In this document: piece by piece, positions 9,079 through 15,379 of the stretch
Layout: each line of letters starts with the position of its first letter
Position numbering within the stretch: position 1 is the stretch's first letter
Assembly: GCA_937886445.1 (NCBI GenBank)
Contig: CALGBY010000121.1
Location: 1 to 32,543 of the forward strand
Length of the DNA: 32,543 nucleotides
DNA from: an uncultured Clostridia bacterium
GTDB lineage: Bacteria; Bacillota; Clostridia; Christensenellales; Aristaeellaceae
Direction of reading: 5' to 3'
Program-made: the position numbers and the translations under genes
The notes under the pieces: model-generated
Told to the model about the DNA's origin: nothing
Database searches by the model: none
Seen by the model: only the letters and a program-made list of their open reading frames with translations

Positions 9079-9102
9079 GGCGGAGAAGGAGAGATTCGAA
9101 CT
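9078..9102 (-). repeat. left attachment site (25-bp copy of the tRNA-Ser 3' end)
   Basis: These 25 bases are identical to 20383-20407, the T-arm/acceptor/CCA end of the tRNA-Ser gene; the flanks differ on both sides. A 25-bp perfect repeat in 32 kb is far beyond chance, and its position at a tRNA 3' end is classic for tyrosine-integrase insertion. Confidence 0.93.
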
Positions 9103-9214
9103 ATTTACAACATGTAATATATGCTAACGTAATGCATTATATGGTTATGCTATATGCACAGATTATACATGCATGTATACGCTATATGGATATATAACAT
9201 ATAATAGCATGCCC

Positions 9215-9228
9215 AAATTGGGGGTAAA
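9215..9228 (+). repeat. left arm-type integrase site
   Basis: AAATTGGGGGTAAA, identical to two overlapping copies at 20315-20339 at the other end of the element and in the same orientation. Tyrosine integrases bind such short repeats through their N-terminal domain. The role is inferred from position. Confidence 0.6.
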
Positions 9229-9274
9229 CCATTTAGTCTGATCATTGCTATGCATTGCTTCTGGTACTGGTAAT

Positions 9275-9311
9275 GCCGTTGACGTCATTCACAGCGTCAA
9301 CGGCCTTTTTT
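9275..9311 (+). terminator. strong terminator with no gene before it
   Basis: GCCGTTGACG (9275-9284) pairs perfectly with 9295-9304 and is followed by CTTTTTTT. No open frame lies upstream, so it may end a small RNA made in the left end or insulate the element from outside transcription. Confidence 0.75.
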
Positions 9312-9433
9312 TGTTGCTCCACTTTTGAACTGACAAATCGACATGTGTACAAATTCAATTTCTCCCTTCAGACTTGGAATGCAACATATATACGTATATA
9401 TCTCATGCTCAGATTTTCTGAGCGTAAATCAAG

Positions 9434-9472
9434 GGGTGCTGATCCTGCAAAAAGGATCTGCACCCTTTTTTT
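9434..9472 (+). terminator. second orphan terminator or attenuator
   Basis: GGGTGC-T-GATCCT pairs with AGGATC-T-GCACCC (stem with one T-T mismatch, 9434-9446 with 9453-9465), followed by a run of seven T. It lies about 130 bases before the first element gene, where it could attenuate read-through or end a short RNA. Confidence 0.75.
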
Positions 9473-9605
9473 ATCGGCGATCAACGGCTCTGCCGCTTCA
9501 CATAGATACTTCACACACGAAAGGAGGGATGCCTGACACACAAACGTAACCCCGTTTACTCTCACGACTATCACAAACAACATGATTATGAGGAGGATTA
9601 CCACT

Positions 9606-9884
9606 ATGTCTAACGCTGAAATCAACAACACCGTCAATGATCTGCTCGAGCTCCGGCGCATGAAGGAGCAGCTGGATGCTGAGATCACCGCTGCAGAGGA
9701 TAAGCTTAAGGAGCATATGAAGCAGAATGACAACTATACCATCGAAGCGATCAATGCGAAGATCACGTGGAACGAGGTAACGAGCACGCGCGTTGACACT
9801 TCTTCTCTCAAGCGTGAACTGCCGGAGGTCTGCGCTCGTTATACCAAGACCCAGACTGTTCGCCGCTTTGTCGTTCAGGCGTAA
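9606..9884 (+). CDS. small coiled-coil protein of mobile-element type
   Basis: A 92-aa protein. ATG 9606 is chosen because AGGAGG (9591-9596) lies 9 bases upstream; an in-frame ATG at 9582 precedes that site. The first half is a charged helix with coiled-coil character (LLELRRMKEQLDAEITAAED, then KLKEHM). The second half has a short beta-rich segment (AKITWNEVTSTRVDTSSLKR) and ends YTKTQTVRRFVV. Small proteins of this build are common in Firmicutes phages and integrative elements with no assigned function, often near recombination or single-strand-binding genes. That parallel is from general memory, not a match I can verify. It is the first gene of the left module and is followed by two non-terminator hairpins. 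Confidence 0.75.
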   Translation: MSNAEINNTVNDLLELRRMKEQLDAEITAAEDKLKEHMKQNDNYTIEAINAKITWNEVTSTRVDTSSLKRELPEVCARYTKTQTVRRFVVQA

Positions 9885-9940
9885 CAAAAAGGGCTGACAC
9901 AGAGGCAACTGCGTCAACCCACCATCCTTTTCACAGCAAA

Positions 9941-10027
9941 GGGAGGATGCCTTTATGATAGGGCATCCTCCCGGATCTGTCAATAGGGTGAAGTTTCTTA
10001 ACAAATAATAAGAGTTCTTCACCCTAT
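9941..10027 (+). other. two consecutive perfect hairpins in a leader
   Basis: GGGAGGATGCC (9941-9951) pairs perfectly with 9962-9972. ATAGGGTGAAG (9983-9993) pairs perfectly with 10017-10027 around a 23-base loop that itself contains TCTTA/TAAGA complementarity. Neither has a T-run, so they look like a structured 5' leader of the gene at 10112 or protein-binding dyads rather than terminators. Confidence 0.55.
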
Positions 10028-10111
10028 CTATCACCCCTAACAATGTACCTAACCAACACACTATGGTCAAAGAAATCTATTAGTTTATAAGAGAAAATGG
10101 AGGTAAAAACC

Positions 10112-10723
10112 ATGTCTGACAAGATGCTTCTCAACCTTAAGTCCTTCTCTGATGATTGCCTGTCTCTCCGTCTGATCGATCACGACAAGAAAGGCAGCCC
10201 CCGTATGCTGATCTTCAAGGATATAATCCTCGATAATCTGACCAACATCGGCAGCGCATCCGATACTGATCTTGACAACACGATCCGTTTCACCCGGCTG
10301 AACGCCACGACTGTGTACTGCCGCATCACCTTTATCAACGTGGGTTCGAATGAGAACATCACAGGTTATCGTCGCTCGTTTGAGATCCCGTTCTCTGTTC
10401 TCGTGAACATTGCCAACAGTAACAGCGGTGAAGCTGTCTCCGTCGTTGTGGATCGCAATAAACCCGCATCGGATCCGAGCTTCGTGTTCACTCCCAATGC
10501 CTATGCGGCGATCAGGGCGATGGACGATCTTCACCGTCGTGCGTTCTTCAAGTGTCTGCGCAGATCCTTCTGTTACGGCACTAAGGTGACGATCAGCAAG
10601 GACTTCGGTCAGGACTTCTTCTTCACGGAAGAAGCCAACTGGACTGAGATCAACGGTGGCCTCTGCCTCTCTGAGGATACCGTCAACGGTCATCGTCGCC
10701 TGATCTACAGCAAGCACACCTGA
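10112..10723 (+). CDS. element protein of unknown function (203 aa)
   Basis: ATG 10112 is placed by GGAGG at 10099-10103, 8 bases upstream. The 203-aa product is soluble, of mixed composition, with no signal peptide or membrane segment. The N-terminal part (about 1-115) is beta-rich and includes FTRLNATTVYCRITFINVGS. The C-terminal part has AYAAIRAMDDLHRRAFFKCL, which looks helical, and ends with FFFTEEANWTEINGGLCLSE. I recognise no catalytic motif and cannot name a family. It is preceded by the double-hairpin leader and followed after 12 bases by the next small gene, so the pair is probably cotranscribed. Confidence 0.75.
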   Translation: MSDKMLLNLKSFSDDCLSLRLIDHDKKGSPRMLIFKDIILDNLTNIGSASDTDLDNTIRFTRLNATTVYCRITFINVGSNENITGYRRSFEIPFSVLVNIANSNSGEAVSVVVDRNKPASDPSFVFTPNAYAAIRAMDDLHRRAFFKCLRRSFCYGTKVTISKDFGQDFFFTEEANWTEINGGLCLSEDTVNGHRRLIYSKHT

Positions 10724-10735
10724 AAGGAGCAGCGT

Positions 10736-10981
10736 ATGAGCAGACCGACGAACGAATACCTCTGGGTGAATGTTACCGGCGGTGTCATGGGCTTCACGCC
10801 TGAGCAGATCATCGCCTTTGAAACTGAATACGCCTCCATGAAGCAGTACGCGTCGTACTGGGATTATTTCAACTACTACTTCCGTGATGATCTTTACGGG
10901 AAAGTCGCTCTCGGCTACTCCATCCTCTGGTACTTTGAGAAGCCTCACAAGCAGCTTGATCGTCTCCGCGGAATGATTTGA
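10736..10981 (+). CDS. small element protein of unknown function (81 aa)
   Basis: ATG 10736 follows AAAGGAG (10724-10730) by 5 bases. The 81-aa product is unusually rich in aromatic residues, for example YASYWDYFNYYF in the middle and YSILWYF near the end. There are no cysteines and no clear membrane helix. A compact helical protein that binds another element protein or nucleic acid would fit, but this is inference. It is probably cotranslated with the 203-aa gene before it. I do not recognise the family. Confidence 0.7.
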   Translation: MSRPTNEYLWVNVTGGVMGFTPEQIIAFETEYASMKQYASYWDYFNYYFRDDLYGKVALGYSILWYFEKPHKQLDRLRGMI

Positions 10982-10993
10982 CCAGTCACCGGT

Positions 10994-11016
10994 CGTCGGC
11001 CTTTTGTGTGCCGACG
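10994..11016 (+). terminator. hairpin between the 81-aa gene and the ArdC gene
   Basis: CGTCGGC (10994-11000) pairs with GCCGACG (11010-11016). The T-rich tract after it is weak (CCTATTTTA), so this may be a partial terminator or attenuator ahead of the antirestriction gene. Confidence 0.45.
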
Positions 11017-11068
11017 GCCTATTTTAATGCGGTGTCAGCCGACAAAAAAACACAAGGAGGAAAGAACA

Positions 11069-11950
11069 ATGGACACTTACTCTCTCGTAACCGATCGTAT
11101 CATTGCCGAACTCTCTCAGGGTCGTATCCCTTGGAGAAAGCCGTGGGCTGCTCGTTGCGGCGCAATAAGTCGTGCAACTGGCAGACCTTACTCTCTGCTG
11201 AATCAGCTGCTCCTTGAAGGAAAGAGCGGTGAGTATGTCACCTATCGTCAGGCTGTTGCCGAGGGCAGCTATGTCAAGAAGGGCGAAAAGGGTCACACCG
11301 TTGTCTTCTGGAAGTGGCTGAAGGTCACGGATGAAGATACCGGAGAGGAGAAGGAGATCCCGTATCTCAAACACTACACCGTGTTCCATATCAACCAGTG
11401 TGAAGGGCTTACTCCGAAGTACACGGCATCTGCCGAGGCGGTTTCTGATCCTGCCGAGGCAGATGAAAGAGCCGAGAAGATCATCACTGATTATGTCGCA
11501 AGGAGCGGTGTCAAGCTGATTCGTCGGGAGAGCAATGAGGCATACTACAGCCCGGCAAGAGATGAGATCGTCATCCCGGATATTACCCAGTTTGCTGAGA
11601 CTGCTGAATACTACTCCACGGCTTTCCATGAAACGGTTCACAGCACGGGTTCTGCTTCCCGCCTTGGCCGCATCAACACTACCGCAGCCTTCGGATCGAA
11701 CGATTACTCGCAGGAGGAGCTTGTCGCTGAGCTCGGCGCAAGCTATCTGCTCAACCACTGCGGCCTTGAATCCCCGTCATCCTTCAGGAACAACGCCGCA
11801 TACATTCAGGCGTGGCTGAAGGAGCTCAAGAATGACAAAAGGCTGATTGTCATTGCTGCCGGTAAAGCAGAGAAGGCGGTCAGCTACATCCTCGGTGAGC
11901 ATATTGCAGAGCAGGATCCTTCGCCGGATAAGGAGGCTGTTTATGACTGA
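11069..11950 (+). CDS. ArdC-type antirestriction protein (ssDNA-binding plus zincin domain)
   Basis: A 293-aa protein with the two-domain plan of ArdC (DUF1738/ArdC-like N plus MPTase-PolyVal). The N-terminal ~120 residues carry the family signature GRIPWRKPW and KKGEKGHTVVFWK, the single-strand DNA-binding part. The C-terminal zincin domain has HETVH at 187-191 and a downstream EELVAELGA (216-224) that should supply the third metal ligand. ArdC proteins protect incoming single-stranded DNA from host restriction during conjugation, so this suggests transfer between cells. AAGGAGG (11054-11060) lies 8 bases before ATG 11069. The 3' end overlaps the next small gene by 8 bases. Confidence 0.87.
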   Translation: MDTYSLVTDRIIAELSQGRIPWRKPWAARCGAISRATGRPYSLLNQLLLEGKSGEYVTYRQAVAEGSYVKKGEKGHTVVFWKWLKVTDEDTGEEKEIPYLKHYTVFHINQCEGLTPKYTASAEAVSDPAEADERAEKIITDYVARSGVKLIRRESNEAYYSPARDEIVIPDITQFAETAEYYSTAFHETVHSTGSASRLGRINTTAAFGSNDYSQEELVAELGASYLLNHCGLESPSSFRNNAAYIQAWLKELKNDKRLIVIAAGKAEKAVSYILGEHIAEQDPSPDKEAVYD

Positions 11951-12176
11951 GCATTACAGAGGGATGCTTGAAGATTGCATCCGTAGCAATATGAACATCA
12001 TATACCTCACATCTCATTTGATTCTCGATGCGCTCAATATGGAGCCAAGCGCCTTTACCAAAGAGTATGTACACACATGCATCGAGACAATGTCGATGGC
12101 TCTCGTTGACATTAACAACACCTCAAACCGTATCCTTTACCGGAACGATAAGAACGAGCACGATACAGAGCAATAA
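11943..12176 (+). CDS. small helical protein coupled to ArdC (77 aa)
   Basis: ATG 11943 is preceded by AAGGAGG (11930-11936) with 6 bases between, and overlaps the end of the ArdC gene, a translational-coupling arrangement. The 77-aa product appears entirely helical, including EHYRGMLEDCIRSNMNIIYL at the start and CIETMSMALVDINNTSNRIL later. There is no transmembrane segment and no known motif. The coupling suggests a protein that acts with ArdC or is needed at the same time. A strong terminator follows, closing this transcription unit. Confidence 0.75.
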   Translation: MTEHYRGMLEDCIRSNMNIIYLTSHLILDALNMEPSAFTKEYVHTCIETMSMALVDINNTSNRILYRNDKNEHDTEQ

Positions 12177-12236
12177 GCCTTCGGCTCCCGCGATAACCGT
12201 GTAGCAGAAACATGTGTTTCCGTTTACAACCTGAAT

Positions 12237-12279
12237 GCCTGTCCTGACGGCACAAAACAGCCGTCTGACAGGCTTTTTT
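12237..12279 (+). terminator. terminator after the ArdC unit
   Basis: GCCTGTC-C/T-TGACGGC pairs with GCCGTC-T-GACAGGC (12237-12251 with 12260-12273, one small internal mismatch) and is followed by TTTTTTA. Confidence 0.85.
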
Positions 12280-12346
12280 ATTAACGAAATCGAACCCAGG
12301 GTTTCATTTACAACACGGCGCTATGCCGAATGAAGGAGGTATCCCA

Positions 12347-12940
12347 ATGAACAGAACCTATGGCTATGCAAGGTGTTCTCTCTCTGAGGAGCACGGACAG
12401 GATCTCAACCGTCAGATCCGTGAACTGAAAGCTGCCGGTGCAACAGACATCGTGTCTGAGCGTGAGCATGGAGACGCGAAGGTCAAACCGGCGCTCGATC
12501 TTCTGTTTGACGCGGCTGAGCAGGGAGACACGCTCATCTGTACTGAGGTATCGAGGCTTTCAAGATCAACGCAGCAGCTGTGCCAGATCATCGATCTCAT
12601 CCGCACCAAGCAGATGCGTCTCATGATCCTCGGCTCGATCACGATCGATTGTCGCTCCGGCAATATCGATCCGATGAGTGAAGCGTTTCTGAAGATGGCC
12701 GGTGTCTTTTCTGAGCTTGAATTGTCGATGATCCGTGCCCGTGTACGCTCTGGTATCGCAAACGCGAAGGCGAAGGGTAAGCGTATTGGCAGAAAGCCGA
12801 CTACGAAGGATGACATCCCTGCTGTCTTCTACCGCTACTATCCCCAGTATGCTGCCGGAAACCTCACGATCAGCGAATTTGCCCGCCTCACAGAGCTTAG
12901 CCGTCCTACCATCTACAAGTATCTCGCCCTGCTGAAATAA
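12347..12940 (+). CDS. serine recombinase of the resolvase/invertase family
   Basis: A 197-aa small serine recombinase. The catalytic serine is most likely Ser11 in YGYARCSLSEEHG. The conserved arginines are in VSRLSRS (Arg70, Arg73), and the E-helix includes ELELSMIRARVRSGIANAKA. RIGRKP then links to a C-terminal helix-turn-helix (TISEFARLTELSRPTIYKYL) for site binding. This is full length for a Tn3-type resolvase or DNA invertase. AAGGAGG lies 7 bases before ATG 12347. In an integrative element such an enzyme may resolve multimers after replication or invert a segment. I see no clear pair of res-type sites beside it, although the structured stretch at 13.9-14.05 kb is a candidate. Confidence 0.9.
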   Translation: MNRTYGYARCSLSEEHGQDLNRQIRELKAAGATDIVSEREHGDAKVKPALDLLFDAAEQGDTLICTEVSRLSRSTQQLCQIIDLIRTKQMRLMILGSITIDCRSGNIDPMSEAFLKMAGVFSELELSMIRARVRSGIANAKAKGKRIGRKPTTKDDIPAVFYRYYPQYAAGNLTISEFARLTELSRPTIYKYLALLK

Positions 12941-12992
12941 TCTTCCCCATCGTTTCTATAAAGTATATAGAAAGTATGGGTAACATTGTCAC

Positions 12993-13019
12993 GGCCTCGG
13001 CAATGCAAAAGCCGAGGCC
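12993..13019 (+). terminator. hairpin between resolvase and next gene
   Basis: GGCCTCGGC (12993-13001) pairs perfectly with 13011-13019. The following TTACTGTTT is only partly T-rich, and the ribosome binding site of the next gene begins 11 bases later, so an attenuator is as likely as a full terminator. Confidence 0.5.
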
Positions 13020-13044
13020 TTACTGTTTGAAAGGAGAAAAGCAT

Positions 13045-13602
13045 ATGAATCTGCGTCTCAGTCTTCCGCTGCTTGATGATCCGCTCACCGGCAAGCAATA
13101 TCTCGTCTACCATGATCACTTTCTCGATTTCACGGTAGCGTCCGGTCTGCTCCGTGTACGCTATGAACAGGATACCGGCCTCTCTGCCGATGATGATCTG
13201 ACCGCGTGCAACATTTCACGATGGTACTGCATGTGGCCGGAGATCCTCCGTGCCGTACTTGACAGGATGGTCACCGTGCCGCCTGATCGCGTAGATATCG
13301 TTGAAAGGCTGCAGTCTATCGAACGGGCATCAAAAGATGGTGAAGCCCTGTTCATGCAGCAGATCTGCGACTACTATGCCGCCTCGTATTTCTACGATTA
13401 CGGAGGCATCAGCAGTCTCTACCCCGATACGACCTTCTACGCCCTCGTATACGCTCTTGCGGAGCGGCTCGATATTGACACCTTCATCGGTGTTGATGTT
13501 GATTATGAAGTGCGGGCAGCGATCTTCAGCCGTCTGGCCAAGATGCTGTCCTGTTCCGTAGAGGATCTGTACCTTACATGGGTATACGGCTATAAGCGTT
13601 GA
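13045..13602 (+). CDS. element protein of unknown function (185 aa)
   Basis: ATG 13045 has AAGGAG (13031-13036) 8 bases upstream; a longer in-frame start at 12976 would read through the hairpin and lacks a ribosome binding site. The 185-aa product is acidic and soluble. It includes LPLLDDPLTGKQYLVYHDHF near the start, a His/Tyr-rich middle (NISRWYCMWPEIL) and a helical C-terminal half. No catalytic signature is clear and I cannot name a family. It ends the plus-strand left module, with a strong terminator directly after the stop codon. Confidence 0.72.
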   Translation: MNLRLSLPLLDDPLTGKQYLVYHDHFLDFTVASGLLRVRYEQDTGLSADDDLTACNISRWYCMWPEILRAVLDRMVTVPPDRVDIVERLQSIERASKDGEALFMQQICDYYAASYFYDYGGISSLYPDTTFYALVYALAERLDIDTFIGVDVDYEVRAAIFSRLAKMLSCSVEDLYLTWVYGYKR

Positions 13603-13609
13603 TATCGAT

Positions 13610-13653
13610 GAAGCGTTGCTTCTGTCTTTTGCACAGAAGCTCGCTTCTTTTTT
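13610..13653 (+). terminator. strong terminator closing the left module
   Basis: GAAGCG (13610-13615) and GCTTCTGT (13618-13625) pair with ACAGAAGC (13633-13640) and CGCTTC (13642-13647), giving a 14-bp stem with one small bulge, followed by TTTTTT. Confidence 0.85.
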
Positions 13654-14174
13654 ATGTTTGCATCGTTGTTCTGCTCAGTTCTCCCTCTGTATTCTGCGTT
13701 TTCATCTGTTTGAAAATCAGTGCTTATAATGCGAACAACTGTTCTTATTCTATATAAACCCGCATTTTCTCTGTCATAATGTCATTTATGGTATCAATAT
13801 TGACCGTGTACAACATTTCTCTGATGCTTTCAAAATCAAACCTCTCTCAGAGAAAATGCAAACCTTCATCTGTACACTACTAATCCATCATGGGTTTTGC
13901 CGCAGTCATTCTGCGTAATCGGGGGGCGGCATTTTTTCGCTTCGCTTTCCGTTTCGCTTCGCTCAACGGAAAACGAATCTCGCTCCCGTATATTCATCGT
14001 TCCTGTCTGTTCGGGATTGCGCTTCCCTTCGGTCTGCGCAATCCCGTTTTCGCATTTTTCTCCGCTTCATGCCTTGCAACGATTTCTTACGCCATCTGGT
14101 TCGTATAGATGCATCGACGGATTATCATGAAAGAGTATGCCCGGTTGTAGAGCATTGCAATAAAGGATTCGCAA
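13654..14174. other. 520-bp structured non-coding stretch (possible oriT or recombination site)
   Basis: No reading frame here has a ribosome binding site or a protein-like composition. The first half is A+T-rich. The second half holds dense symmetry: a 12-bp direct repeat TTTCGCTTCGCT at 13935-13946 and 13952-13963; an 8-bp inverted repeat TTTCCGTT (13946-13953) with 13965-13972; and a perfect 11-bp inverted repeat CGGGATTGCGC (14012-14022) with 14036-14046, followed by TTTTCGC. It also lies between convergent transcription units, so the last hairpin could simply be a terminator. A transfer origin or resolvase site is inference. Confidence 0.45.
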
Positions 14175-14564
14175 TTATTTAAGCAATTTTCTTTTAGCAT
14201 TCATAAATTCCTCATCGGTAAGTATTCCGATTTTATGCAATTCAGATAACTTAGCCAATTCATCTGCTGTGCTCTTCTGTGTACTTTCCTTTTTTTCACT
14301 CGTAATAAAATCATTCGCTGTTTTCACAAAACGTTGATATATTAAATCAGCATCGCTACCAGATCCAACATCAGCTGTTTCGGTTTCTCCACCAACACAG
14401 TGTATTCTGTATAATTTCACATTCTTTGTTGTACCAATTAGCTCTGTATACTCTATCTTATTCTTTATTTTATCTGCATGTTTATTTGCTTTTTTTGCTG
14501 ATATAAAGGATGCAATACTAAAATACATAAAGACAACAATCAGTGCGAAAATCAAGAAACTCAT
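14175..14564 (-). CDS. small membrane-anchored protein with C-terminal SHOCT domain
   Basis: A 129-aa product. The start at 14564 is preferred because AAGGAG stands just upstream of this ATG on the minus strand; the frame stays open to 14750 but that extension has no ribosome binding site. Residues about 2-23 form one membrane helix (FLIFALIVVFMYFSIASFIS), followed by a basic stretch and a small beta-rich middle. The C-terminus (ELAKLSELHKIGILTDEEFM) is a typical SHOCT domain, a short helical hairpin often found at the ends of membrane or phage-related proteins. It is divergent from the XRE regulator and may be under its control. No function is known. Confidence 0.75.
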   Translation of the reverse strand: MSFLIFALIVVFMYFSIASFISAKKANKHADKIKNKIEYTELIGTTKNVKLYRIHCVGGETETADVGSGSDADLIYQRFVKTANDFITSEKKESTQKSTADELAKLSELHKIGILTDEEFMNAKRKLLK

Positions 14565-14749
14565 TCTGTTCTTCTCCTTTTTACATAATAAATTTGTAAC
14601 AAGTTGTTTTCGATTTACGGTATAACTTTGTTCATTGCTTTCACTTCCTTCAACAAAAATCAACGCGTAATCATTATTAGCATAATTATATCTTTCTTTT
14701 GTTGTAAAGTCAAGACAATAATCATCTTTGGCATACAACGGAGGGAACA

Positions 14750-15001
14750 ATGAAAATCGGCGGTTATGAGCAGCGAGTCAATATCTGCGGAAAAAACATA
14801 CAGACAATCAGAGAAGAACGCCATATGACACAAGAACAACTCGCAGCCCATTTGCAATTGCAAGGAATCGTCATCAATCAAAATTGTATTTCAAGAATAG
14901 AACGTGGCAAACGAATTATTACGGATTATGAACTCAAATATATAGCTATTGCTCTCAAAACAGCGGTAGACATCCTCTTACAGGAGCAAGTTGATTGTTA
15001 A
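14750..15001 (+). CDS. XRE-family helix-turn-helix regulator
   Basis: An 83-aa single-domain regulator of the lambda-Cro/XRE type. The helix-turn-helix spans about residues 14-70, with IREERHMTQEQLAAHLQLQG as first and second helices and NQNCISRIERGKR as the recognition region. GGAGGG precedes ATG 14750 by 5 bases. It lies head-to-head with the SHOCT gene across 185 bp, the usual layout for an autoregulating repressor. It may hold the element in the integrated state, but the operator is not obvious from inspection. Confidence 0.85.
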   Translation: MKIGGYEQRVNICGKNIQTIREERHMTQEQLAAHLQLQGIVINQNCISRIERGKRIITDYELKYIAIALKTAVDILLQEQVDC

Positions 15002-15336
15002 CAGATTACATATCTGCATCGTGGCAAATGTGTACTTAGGTCTGTAGTGTAATTTCCTGATAAAATATAAAGAAACTCCAGACATACTGTCATCACCTGA
15101 TAAACTGTACCCCCATCAACTATGCCGTGAAACTCTATAAAATTATTAGAAAATTCTGTCTATAATCCATCCGTGTAAACTAAAACCTCATTCTCTTCAT
15201 TTCGTTTCGTTTACCGGTTTCGTTTACAGAAACAGCCCGGCTTTCTGATGGCCGGGCTGTCTTTCATACTGTAAAGGGAATCAGATGTATTCGTTGCTTT
15301 CATCTTTGATATTCAGTTGCGCTGCAAGAATACAGC
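15002..15336. other. 335-bp gap between XRE gene and helicase 3' end
   Basis: No gene seen. It is A+T-rich, with a TATAAT-like hexamer near 15161 and a short TTTCGTTT direct repeat before a hairpin (15232-15260). A short RNA from about 15170 to 15265 is conceivable, but I find no good -35 box to support it. Confidence 0.4.
15232..15265. terminator. bidirectional hairpin downstream of XRE and helicase genes
   Basis: ACAGCCCGGC (15232-15241) pairs perfectly with 15251-15260 around a 9-base loop. Short T-runs flank it on both strands (CTTTC; TTTCTG on the minus strand). It lies between two convergent genes and could stop transcription from both. Confidence 0.55.
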
Positions 15337-15379
15337 ATCCCCACTTATTCTATGTACTATATATGAAATAAGTGGGGAT
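15337..15379. repeat. 39-nt palindrome at the 3' end of the helicase gene
   Basis: ATCCCCACTTATT (15337-15349) pairs with AATAAGTGGGGAT (15367-15379) around the A+T-rich centre. Over 39 bases (15339-15377) it matches 17387-17425 in 34 positions and in the same orientation. The fifth pair is A-T here and C-G in the other copy. The helicase stop codon (15379-15381) touches the outer edge. Confidence 0.9.

Larger units (their letters stand above)
9103..9605. other. non-coding left end of the element
   Basis: About 500 bases with no convincing gene. It holds a very A+T-rich stretch with the perfect 16-bp palindrome TATACATGCATGTATA (9164-9179), one integrase arm-type site, a second perfect palindrome ATATATACGTATATAT (9386-9401) and two strong terminators. 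AAGGAGGG at 9521-9528 touches an ATG (9529) with no spacing and would make only six residues, so it is unlikely to be translated. Confidence 0.6.

Noticed and set aside
8365..9447. Repeat of GGGTGCTGATCCTG at 8365-8378 and 9434-9447
   Set aside because: A single 14-bp match is expected by chance in a window of this size, and the second copy is explained as one arm of a terminator.
9529..9549. Six-residue leader peptide after AAGGAGGG
   Set aside because: The ribosome binding site touches the ATG with no spacing, so initiation there is unlikely.
13890..14130. Short plus-strand frames in the structured gap
   Set aside because: No ribosome binding site, Phe/Arg/Ser-rich composition created by TTCGCTTCG repeats.
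14565..14750. N-terminal extension of the SHOCT protein to 14750
   Set aside because: The extension has no ribosome binding site and would overlap the control region of the divergent XRE gene; an AAGGAG site marks the shorter start.
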